Below are positions 43,301 through 53,224 of a DNA stretch of 64,000 nt, piece after piece. Made by a program: the position numbers and the translations under genes. Each line of letters opens with the position of its first letter. The stretch's first letter is position 1. Below the pieces are notes generated by a model, which ran no database searches, had not been told where the DNA came from, and saw only the letters and a list, made by a program, of their open reading frames with translations. Source of the DNA: Monocercomonoides exilis (taxonomy: Eukaryota; Preaxostyla; Oxymonadida; Polymastigidae). The stretch covers positions 62,001-126,000 of the forward strand of contig LSRY02000037.1 of the NCBI GenBank assembly GCA_001643675.2. Reading direction: 5' to 3'.

Positions 43301-44062
43301 GATATTGAACGAGAACTTTTCCTTTATGAAATCAAAGAAATCATCTTTTTTTATCAAGAACATCAAAATCTCTCTCACCTTTGGAAACAATCTATTTGAA
43401 TGTGCGTCACTTTCTATAATCACAAAATATATGTTTGGATAGAGAAATTGTGCGTTAACTACATTTTACGAGAGAACAAAGAAATGAACTGGGAGAGCTC
43501 GTTAGATATATTGATTTGGAGAGAGGAAAAGAAGAGAATGAAAAAAAAAAGATATGATAAAAAAAAGAGATGAAAATTATGACAAGATTGCTCAAAACAT
43601 TGAGTTAACCTTTTATTTGTGCTGTTTCAGAAAGAAAGAATGTATTAAACAAATTTATTGTCTTTTTGGACAGTACAAAGCGGAAACAGAAAAAAAATAT
43701 ATATATGACAGATGCACACAAATTTTTTGGAAGCACTCATATACAGAGCAGTTGAAGTCGATGACTTGCTGAATGGAAGGGTAATAGATACAATTTTGGA
43801 GAAAGTCACAACATCAATTATTTGTTTATCGCAAATTCAACATGATTTACCATTTTTCAAGGACGCTTTAGATGAATTGATAGTCAAGTTGCATAAAAAT
43901 ATGATTTTGCAACGAGAAAGGCAACAAAAATGGAAAGATGTTGTAAAATGGGAGAAGAAAGGATACGAAATCACAATGGTGAGCTTTCAAGGAATATTTT
44001 ATTTTTTTAACATTGATCCACTGTTGCTGTTTGTCGATGAACATTTCCGATTATTTTGTTAG
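43301..44062 (+). pseudogene. Decayed copy of the expanded family (C-terminal half)
   Basis: After a TTTTTTTCAG acceptor at 43300, the reading YEIKEIIFFYQEHQNLSHLW matches YNEIKEILKYHQEHRNLTHL of the gene at 37774-40854. Further on, RNELGELVRYIDLERGKEEN, VEVDDLLNGRVIDTILEKV and EKKGYEITMVSFQGIFYF fit successive parts of the family. Stops and frameshifts separate these blocks. It is a relic in plus orientation; the 5' half is missing. Confidence 0.72.
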
Positions 44063-46229
44063 TGCTTGAGGAAATGAATTTTATTTTATAACTCCGGAAA
44101 AATATTTTTCTTTTTTATCTTATCAAAAATTGGAAAACAGATATTTATTTCACAAGAAAGAGTTTTGTAAGTGAGTTGGATCTCGTTGGTTTTTTGGATT
44201 ACAATTACACCAGGAAAACAAAACAAAAAAAATATTCAAATAATTGCATTGATTTAATTCTCCAACTTGGATACAATTTAAAATCTTGAAACTTCCTGAA
44301 ACAATGGAAATTTCAAGCCATTTAATCACTTGCTCATGTTTTGACAGTTTCAGTTATTCCAATGTTCTCTTGAATTGTTTTGGCACTTTTCAATTCAAGT
44401 TGTTTTGCAGGCCTAACAGAGTCAGAGTTATCATCGTTTTCGGCAAACCATTTCAATCTATTCTTCGAGAAAAGCTGCCAGTCTTTTTCATGAAATCAAT
44501 TGCATATATTGTTAGTTTTGTTTGAACAAAGCGATACTTAAAACGATGCATTTTCATCTGCAATTTCATTGATCCACAACGATTCTTAATAGATGTGATG
44601 GACAAACACGAATAACGTTCATTCTTCTTTGGGCGACAATCATTAACTTCAAACTGGGATTGAAAACATATGTGTTGATTGTATTTTGAAAAAAATATTA
44701 ATTCTATTTATTCTTTGTAATTGCAACAATTCATTCATGCGTGAGCAACAGCGTTAAACGATAAATGGTATTTCGACTATGTTTTTATGGTTTAAGTTTT
44801 ATTTGACAAAAAAATACAATCAATAAAATTAAAATAAAATAATAAGGTTGCAAAGAATGCACAAATGAAATCAGAATTATTTTCGATGAAAAACAGACCA
44901 TTTTGCAATTCTGTTTCTTTTTCATACAAAATCATTTCACTGACTTTAAGTGACTTCAGTAGCAGTCACGACTTCCAGCGGTCAAAAAGATCAAAGTGAA
45001 GTTGATATTGTCACCAAACCATTTTTCACTAAAATTTACTTCTATATTTGAAATTTTTGTATCATTTTATTTCAAAAAATGTTTCAATTTAGGTTAATTT
45101 ATTTTTTCTCACTTTATAGAAAAATAATTTTTTTCTTATTACGCAAAAATATTGAAAAATGAAATATTAAATAAATAAAGGTTCCGATCATGAAAAATTG
45201 TCCTGTCTGTCACCTGTGTCAGTAAGTGACAAAAGTTGCCACTTGTCGCACATGTCTAAATAGCATTTCAAATTTATGAATGGAATAAATTGCAAACACT
45301 TGAACTTGAGAAAATGAAATCTTGGGATTCAATCAGTGAATGAAAGATTTTTCTCAGTTTTTTGTGGAGAAGAAGAGACTGAAAACAAGAAAAGGAGATG
45401 CTTAAAGGTCAAGCATATGGGTGATTCTTTTTGAAATCAGAACTTTTTTCGGTGTGCTGTTTTTTCAAAGATTGTTTGCAACTGGGTCAAGATTTTTCAT
45501 TCAAGTGTTTGATTCATCAGGACTGTTTCAAAAAAAAAATGTGATATCTGAATTGAAAACGATGGACTTATGAAAATGCATATTTTCTTTTCTTTGTTCA
45601 TTTGTTTTTATTCAAGGGGGTTTTTTCGGAACTTAAAAAGTTGAAAGAAAAAATATGACTACAAAAATATCACCAATATATTCGACAATAATTGATTTTT
45701 TCATAGGAAAACGAACACAAAGAAGTTGAATGGATTGTTTCATTCAAATTTGCAATTAAATCATTTCAATCATTCCTTTTTTATATTGTTTCTCCTTATG
45801 CATTATTATTCTAATCATATTCGTGCTTTAAATATAAAACATAAAAAAATAACATAGGTGATTTCAAAAATGATCGTTCATATGAGGGAAAATTCTGACT
45901 TTCAAGCTTTTTTTGCACAAAGCACAAATAAATTGCTTCGCTCATAACTTTATTTCCCTTTCTCAGATTTCTATAAAAATTTGATTTTCATATCCGAAAA
46001 CAAGAATCATTGAAATCAAAACATTAAGAATTGTTGCATTTCACAAATGTCAAACAATTGACCCATTTATGTTGTGTTCTTTGATCCAAAAAAGTCAATG
46101 AAAAGTGCATAATTTTTCAATGAAAATGCCTGAAGAAAAATATTTCACTCCATATTTTCGAAATTAATGGTGTGAACGAAAACCCCAACTTGTGCATAAA
46201 CTCGTACGCCTGATATTTTCATTCTAAAT
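44063..46229. other. Gene-free AT-rich interval
   Basis: Contains a diverged copy (45190-45362) of the dispersed repeat near 41148-41349 and scattered CACTGAC/GTCAC motifs like those at 41687. The open frame 44286-44525 (79 codons) has no recognisable feature. No RNA gene was seen. Confidence 0.5.
45190..45362. repeat. Dispersed repeat, copy 2
   Basis: The order is TGTCTGTCACCTGTGTCAGT with CTTGTCGCACATGTCTAAAT, then the AGAAAATGAAATCTTGGG block. The same two blocks occur around 41292 and 41148 in the opposite order and the same orientation. Confidence 0.55.
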
Positions 46230-46475
46230 ACTCATCAACATTCAAATATGAGTAAGCGTTATGATTTTTGATTCCACCAGTCACTTCTTTTTGTTCAACA
46301 TTTTGTATTTCGATTGAAAAACCAAAAAAATAAAATATTTGAATCTTTTTTGATCTTTTGATCCATAATTTATGTTTTTTGATTTTTCGATCGAAATGCA
46401 AAATGTTGAACAAAAGATGTTTCTGATGGAATTAAAATGCAAAAAGCTTTGATATAAATAAATGTGGATGAGCAT
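46230..46475. repeat. Imperfect palindrome of about 245 bp
   Basis: Arms of about 110 bp fold back on each other. The best-conserved inner part is TTGTTCAACATTTTGTATTT (46296) against TTTTTCGATCGAAATGCAAAATGTTGAACA (about 46384-46413, quoted as two overlapping motifs: CGATCGAAATGCAAAA and AAATGTTGAACA). It resembles a fold-back MITE; no clear target duplication. Confidence 0.6.
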
Positions 46476-46759
46476 TTCAAAAGAAAATATCAAGTGTATT
46501 GGTTTTTGCACATGTTCTGGTTTCACACAAACATTTATAGCAAACATTTATTTCCTAAATAGTTTGTTTCATTTTTCTTTCTTTCTTTTATTTTATTCAA
46601 TGTGCCAATTAATTTAAACATATAAACTTAACCGAACATAAATAAAACAACAATTTATTTCAAATTTTCAATAAATTCTGACACACCTATTCTTCACGTT
46701 AACATTCGGAATTTTTTATTTTATCTGAAGCACTTCAAAGTTCTCGTAAGATATTTATA

Positions 46760-46806
46760 CAGTCTGTCCGTAATTAATGTTGATCTGTCCGAAAATAATG
46801 TTGATC
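46760..46806 (+). repeat. Left terminal inverted repeat of composite element
   Basis: 47 bp, one mismatch to the inverted copy at 53111-53157. Composed of two similar 21-bp units. Confidence 0.92.
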
Positions 46807-47266
46807 GTATCGTAAAGTTAAAAAATTATTCCAGAGCCATTATTAATAGAGGATAAAAACAAAAGAAGAAGTGTCAACAAACTGGTTTCTTTTTTATTGT
46901 TTCCAAAAAATGATAAACATTTGAGATACAATAAATGAAAATACACACGTTGCATTCACGTTTGCGTTTCATTTTGATTGTTCCTTTGCGATCTATGTTC
47001 GATTGTGTTTCTTTTTTTATTTATTGATCTTTCAATAACATCCAGTTTTAAAGAACAGGAAATAATCAAATTGTTATTGTGTTTTGTTTCAAACTTCCTG
47101 AGAGTGGTATGAGCTTGTATTTTTGATAATATTGAAATCATTTTGTATCATATTTCTTTTGATGGTTCGAAATCAATAATCAATTGTTTTTCTTTGTTAA
47201 TTTGCAACATGAAAGATGTCCAAAAGATTTTTATTAATCATTTATGATTTTTATTCAAGAATTCCT

Positions 47267-47425
47267 TTGGCAAGTTCCAAGAATATGTACCATCGATAAA
47301 AAATATTTTTTATAAATCATACGAAAGAAAACGTTATATTAATTAATTTAAAATTAGTTTTATTTGTCGAAAATGCACTATTAATAACTTTCTGTTTTTC
47401 GTTCGATCTATCCCATAAATATTTT
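47267..47425 (+). repeat. Inner inverted repeat, left copy
   Basis: 159 bp, nearly identical in inverted orientation to 51936-52094. It starts with TTGGCAAGTTCCAAGAATAT, which at the other copy encodes the last residues of the transposase reading frame. Confidence 0.92.
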
Positions 47426-47920
47426 CAAATTTTCATGTTTTTATTTAATCTTGCTTATAAAGACTTGGAGCTTTATCCTCCATTGCAAGGTATTTAACAG
47501 ATTAATTTTATTATTATTTTCTTTAAACTTTTTGATGCATTTTCACTTCTTCATTTTTGACTGTTAATATTCGAAATAAATTAACTTTTTGTGTTTAATT
47601 CAATTTTGTTTGTTTCTTTTTCTAAAATTTTGATATGAATTACATTGAATGAGAGCAAACTTTTATTAACTGATGTTCAACAATATTTGAACTATTGGTA
47701 AATTTTTCAAATTGAATTTAATCATGAACTTTTATGGAAGAAATCCAGAAAATTGCAGCGATCAAGTCTCTGCTCTTGTGTGAGTATTGAAATAAGTTTG
47801 GCTTGCACTTGATTATGAATTTGGTGATTGTGTGGCATATCCCGACACGACAAATAAAGAAAGCTCTTTGAAGCAGACACCAATCAACTCCACAGCAGCA
47901 CCAGAGCAGGCCTCAATGAA

Positions 47921-50900
47921 TTAATACCCTGCCTCTGGTTCAAATAAAGACAATGATGATAAAGAAGAAGACTTAGCAAATTGCTTTGCTACAAATGCTT
48001 CTGCTGATGGCTGCTGCCTCGATTCCTTCAAGCGTATGTCTGAGAACGAAACATTGCTCAAACACAAACTATGACTATCAACACAAATTACAGTATTTGC
48101 CAGCTGCGCCGGCTCTTCTGACGTGATTGTGCAGTCGCCCAGCGTCAGATTTCCGCTCCTCACCCCAAAGACAGAGCGATGCGCCGAAGCGAAGCTGGGG
48201 CCAAAGACGATGTCCATCCCCATAATTTGACATTCCCCTGACGAAGACACAACACAATCTGCACTTCCATCGGTCTGAACGATTTCGCAGTTGAACTCAA
48301 AAATGGCTGGGCTGCCTCCGATTGTTTGCACTGTCGCTGATGAAATGGACATCTCCGCTGAAACGGCTGCCTTCTTCACCACCAGCACGCTCTGGTACGG
48401 CTCGTTGTTCAGATGCCGCACAGCCTCGCTCAGCGTCTCACATGGGTCTTCCCTTCGCCCACAGTCCTTCTTGTTCTTCCCTTTTTCTCCTGACACAAAT
48501 ATCCGCTCTGACTTGTAGAACACAATAAATGGAACCAAATCAATCGGATCCTCGTTTTCTTTGTCCATCCCGAAGATGGCATTATTTCTGTCGAAGGCCA
48601 ACTCGCTGAAGTCCATCATAAACAGCGCCTCGTTGATCTGCTCAGCAATCGATCGGCAGACAATGAAAAGATCCTTCGCTACACTCGCTCTGTTCAAAGA
48701 AAACCGAATCAGCCGAAATTTGATTGGCAGCGCCTTCGCTTTCTCCGCAGACTGTGCATCTGAATCTTCTGGATCGTCCAGGCAGCTCAATGCAATTGCG
48801 CCTCCTCAGCCTTCACTCGTTGAGCACGCACATGTCACAAAAGACGACAGATTCGCCAGCACACTGCCTTCATTTGCCCAGCTGTCAGCCAGCCCACTCG
48901 CCTTCTCCTTCATCCACACACAAAACGCCCCTTCCAGCTGAGACTCGCTGTTGCAGTCGCTGAATGTCGAGTTATCCATCTCCAGCGCAACACACAGCGC
49001 GCTCTCATAAGAAATGATCGATGCCTTCGCATTTGTGCTGCGGATGAGATGCCACTGAAGATTCTCCAGTCTGATTTCGCTTGCTATCAATTCTTTGCCA
49101 TTCCCTGATAAGACTGATTCCTCATCCCCCTTCTCTTCTGCATCGCTCACAGAAATAAACGATCCATCTGCAAAATTCAAAACATCAACAGAAAACGCGC
49201 TTGCCACAAAATGTGCACCTGGTGCTGCAAGCCGAATGGCCGATGTCGCAAAGGAGAGCTCTGCCATTTTGGACTCTTCAATTGAAAGTGTCTTAGACGA
49301 AACATGGAAAAGCACAAACGCAATGCCTTCTTCTGCTGTCTGCATCGCAAAGGAGCATTTGTTAAGCGTGGCTGTTCCTGTCTCAGTGAAAAGGAGTTCC
49401 TTTTGTGGTGTTTCGAAAGACGAAGGCAGGCAGAAGTTGATGGAGGTGAAGGTGAGAATCAGCTTGTTTGTGAGCACAGCCTCAGAAGGCTCAGAAAGAG
49501 ATTGAATAGCGTTTCCCACATTGATTGTGCACTTATCTGATGAAGGCTCATCAGAAGAGGAAAAAGAAGAATAACCAGGAGAAGAAGAAACAGCTGGGCT
49601 TATTGAGCTGTTTGAAAGGTCCCACTCGTCTGAAATGGCAGCACTTGTGTTGATTTTGATTTCTCTGAACTGAATTCCTTCTCTGAAATGCCTCATCCCT
49701 TCCCAAAACGACAGGCAAGGCTCCCTTTCTGTTCCGCATCCATGAATGTCTCTTCCACTCGACGACACAACAACAGAAGTGTCTGTGTGCTCAAACAGCA
49801 GCTTGTCCAAAGATATGCCTTCTGTAAAGTTCACGTCATCTGCACCAAAGAAAGCATTTTTGTTTTTCCATTCAGTCCAATCAAACATCAACCTTTCAAT
49901 GACAACTGAGGCATTCAAATCGGAGCTCAATATGAACACGTTTTTGCCAACAAATGCTTCATTCCCAGAAAACACCAAATCAGACAAAGAAAATCCATCG
50001 ATCGAGTTGCAGCAGCTCAGATACAAAAACCCTCCTTTTCCGACAAAAGTCGAGCAAGTGCAATGGCTAACAGAACTGAACTGCTCAGAATTTTCTCCCT
50101 TCAGACAGAAGCTTCCTTCTGTTCCAAGTTCAATTCTCATTCCTCCGCCTTCCACACTCAACGCAGATGTCAAATCATCCAAAGAGCAGTTCACAATCGA
50201 CAGATGCGTCTCAAGCTGAACAGACCCAAACGAAGGCTGTTCGTCATACTCACTCACATGAAGAGAAGTGAATTCACAGTTCTTGAAGCTAATTTCAACT
50301 GGCTGAGATTCTTGATTGGATGATGAGGAATAATCATCTTTTGCTTCTGGTGTTGAAGGAATCAGATTGAAAAGTGAACAAGTTGAAAATGACAAATGTG
50401 TAAAGCTAACTCCCTCGAATGAAGCTTGAGCTGTTTGTGAAATCACAAAAGGAGAAGTAGAAAACGCTGCTTTATCTGCATGACATTGAGAAAGCTGCAC
50501 AACTCCACCCAAAACGCTGATCAAATGCACGCAACTTGAAACATCTTGCGATTCTGAAGAAGTGAGAATGAAAGAGCACGATGAAAATTGGATGTTTCCT
50601 GTTTCTGTCGAAGAGGAAAACAACGAAGCACCTTCAGGTGTGTCAACAGCAAAAACAGAAGGAATATGAAAATCGATCGAAGAAAACGAAAGAGCGGTTG
50701 TGGATGAAACAACACTTCCACATGCAAACTGAACATTGGTGCTGATGTTAATCCCGCTGTTTTCTTTGCCAAATGACACAACATTGACTGAGTTGAGCGA
50801 AATGTCATTTTCGATCGAGCCATTCGATTTCACAGTGATCACACGAAGTGGCACATCTGCACTGCTCTCTGCAAGTCGATTGACAGAATAGTCAAGCGAT

Positions 50901-51466
50901 TGGCACGGAACATATTTGTTCCCACAAAACACCTCGTTCTGCCCTGCTGGCGCCTCAACCAGAACAGACGCACTCACAAAACCTTCCGCAAAAATCATCA
51001 GATCAACCGCCTCGCTGAAACAGCTCCTGTCAGACCCAACCAGCGCATTCGTTTTGACTTAAAATTGCGTTGCAAATGCAAACAACTCAGAATTCACACA
51101 CTTCTTTGGATCATTCACCACAATGAACATGTCTCTTCCATGGTATACCGTGTTTCCTCCAACCCTTATCTCTGAAAATGAATGTCTATCATTGTTGTCT
51201 GTTGCACATGTCAAATTGATTCCACAGCCACATCCTTCAGAACTGCTACAGATGCTGTTCTCCACCCCCACATTCATCTTTTTCAATTGCCCAACTGCCC
51301 ATTTCAGCTCAAAAGACATCGCTCCTCCCTTTTTGCATCCTTCCGAGCCGAGTGTTTGGAACGTGCATCCAACAACTTCCATTTCGTAATTGTTCAGAAG
51401 AAAGAATATCGAATAACACGGATTTGATGCTCCGTTGTTGACGCTACTGAATGAAAAATATCTCAA
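47921..51466 (-). pseudogene. Captured fragment of a beta-helix surface protein gene with two in-frame stops
   Basis: One minus-strand frame is open for about 3.5 kb apart from TAA at 51059-51061 (after FAFATQF, before VKTNALVGSD) and TGA at 48803-48805 (after CSTSEG, before GGAIALSC). Module markers CGNKYVPC, CGTEREPC and CGRREDPC occur in the same order as the second, third and fourth markers of the right beta-helix gene. KGGFLYLSC, GKNVFIL and NCSL motifs fit that family. There is no signal peptide at the 5' end and no transmembrane or kinase part at the 3' end, so both ends are missing. The segment is visibly GC-richer than its surroundings. It is an older paralog, not a copy of the two genes in this window, and it lies inside the composite element between inner inverted repeats. 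Confidence 0.85.
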
Positions 51467-51935
51467 CAGACGAACTGCTGTTAAAAAATCTTCTTTGTCT
51501 TAAAATTTCTCCTTTTTTGATCTTTTCTTTTTTACGGAAAACACGAATAAATAAAGAATTTTATATATGATATTTTGCGAAAGATTCTGATTGTTGTATA
51601 TGAATAGGAATCAATATCATCGATGAAATAAACATAAATACTGAATTTTGTTTTTTTTAGTTTTATCCTTAATTTAATTTGCATATGACGGTGCGCTTAT
51701 GACAATTGAAAATTTTCTGATGTTCAATGAAGTTTATGTATTCCTTTGTGCTCGAAATAACCTGTATGAAAAAAAAACTCAATTGTGTCTATCTTGTTCG
51801 AAAAAACATTGAAAAGAGTTAACATGTTACGGTTTTGTATTTCTCAAAATTCGATCACAACAAAAATAAAAACAGAAAAATGAATAACGTGCTCAGTTGT
51901 GAATAAAGTAATGAATAAAAAACGATGATTGTTCA

Positions 51936-52094
51936 AAAATATTTATGGGATAGATCGAACGAAAAACAGAAAGTTATTAATAGTGCATTTTCGACAAATA
52001 AAACTAATTTTAAATTAATTAATATAACGTTTTCTTTCGTATGATTTATAAAAAATATTTTTTATCGATGGTCTATATTCTTGGAACTTGCCAA
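51936..52094 (-). repeat. Inner inverted repeat, right copy
   Basis: Inverted partner of 47267-47425. It overlaps the 3' end of the transposase pseudogene by about 33 bp, so the last transposase codons lie in the repeat. Confidence 0.92.
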
Positions 52095-53044
52095 TGATTT
52101 TATGGATAGCAAGAATCTTTTCAAATACGCTTCAAATAGTTCGTGGTTTATTGTTCCTCGAATCACTTCTGTGTATCCCATTCCGTTCATTGAGATTGAA
52201 GTAATTGCAGTGATAGATTGAAACAAAGGAGGAGGAGGTGCAAGCACTTTCTCTCCCTTTTCCGACCATCCGTACTTTCTAATGCAGCTTATATTCCAAG
52301 AAGTCTCGTCAATAAAAAAAGGAACAGCACCGTCCCGCTGATATTGTAAAAGCTTCTCCACAAAGTGTATTCTTTGGAGTTTGTTTTCTTCAGAATTACC
52401 AGCTGACGGTCGTACAGTAATTCTTTTAAAGAAAACAACTGAAACTTGTGTGTCTCACTGTTTCTTTCTGTCAAAATTTTATGAACCGAAGATTTTCCAA
52501 TAAAATGGCCTGCATTAGTCATTTCGTGCGCAACTTTTCTCAAAGTTGTCAGCGGGTTAAGTTTCATTTTTTCTCTAACTATTTGATTCAAAGTGTCATT
52601 ATCAACTATTCTTTTCCTTCCTCTTTTTATGAACGGTTGTGTAATGTCCACACCGACTTGCAACTTTGATAAATACCTTGCAGTTGTAATTGTTGTTAGC
52701 AAGCATTCTTTGGAATACCACGATTCTGTCTTTGCCTGACCATGAACACAAAACAAATCCGTTAGTTTTCTTCTTTTTTCCAATGTAGCTGGAGTGTGGG
52801 GTTTTTTGTTGATAAACGTTTCAGAATCATTAGCTTTCTGTATTTGCTCGCTTTTTTGTGCTTCGGCTTCTTTTTTCTTCAATTCTGCTCTCATACGAAT
52901 AACATGGTAAATACTGTCTTCCAGGGGATGAGTGAAGTGCATTATGACTGGCCTGACACCATATTCTTCTGCAGTTGTGACGTTTTGAGTGATCAAAAAT
53001 TTTTTTTGTGTTGTTCGAGCATCCAATAAATAAATATTGCTCAT
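52062..53044 (-). pseudogene. Tc1/IS630-family transposase, frameshifted and truncated
   Basis: The N-terminal part has helix-turn-helix features typical of the family: RYLSKLQVGVDI, RGRKRIVDNDTLNQIVREK, then AGHFIGKSSVHKIL. A one-base loss in the TTTAAAAGA run near 52427 shifts the frame. The continuation (VEKLLQYQRDGAVPFFIDETSW, seen as FFIDETSW plus GWSEKGEK) carries the first catalytic Asp. The frame ends at NIDHR, where the 159-bp inner repeat begins, before the second Asp (usually xLDNAxxH) and the final acidic residue. It is inactive as it stands. The element's right end lies about 110 bp beyond the start. Confidence 0.85.
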
Positions 53045-53110
53045 AAAGATATTTTTTCACTGTTATTATCAGATATTAAGGTTTTAAAAATTTACCACAA
53101 TTGAAGGTTT

Positions 53111-53157
53111 GATCAACATTATTTTCGGACAGATCAACATTTATTACGGACAGACTG
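53111..53157 (-). repeat. Right terminal inverted repeat of composite element
   Basis: 47 bp inverted copy of 46760-46806, followed by TA. It ends 67 bp before the start codon of the MYST acetyltransferase gene. Confidence 0.92.
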
Positions 53158-53224
53158 TAGTGAAAAAAACACCCATTATTTATCACATTTTTAAAGGATC
53201 AAAATTCAAATAATCTTTTTTAAA

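Larger units (their letters stand above)
46760..53157 (-). mobile_element. 6.4 kb Tc1/IS630-type composite element carrying a surface-protein gene fragment
   Basis: Terminal inverted repeats of 47 bp (46760-46806 and 53111-53157) start CAGTCTGTCCGTAATWAATG and differ at one base. TA flanks both ends (46758-46759; 53158-53159). Each repeat contains two tandem 21-bp units starting CTGTCCG. Reading inward from the right are a frameshifted transposase (53044-52062), a 159-bp segment, about 4.5 kb with a beta-helix protein pseudogene, the same 159-bp segment inverted, then about 460 bp of AT-rich DNA to the left end. The transposase lacks its last catalytic residues, so the element cannot move by itself but keeps near-perfect ends. 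Confidence 0.88.

Noticed and set aside
48803-51061. Alternative genetic code (TAA or TAG as Gln) to explain stops in the captured gene
   Set aside because: TAA and TGA end other well-supported genes here, one of the two internal stops is TGA, and the fragment lacks both gene ends, so pseudogene status is simpler.
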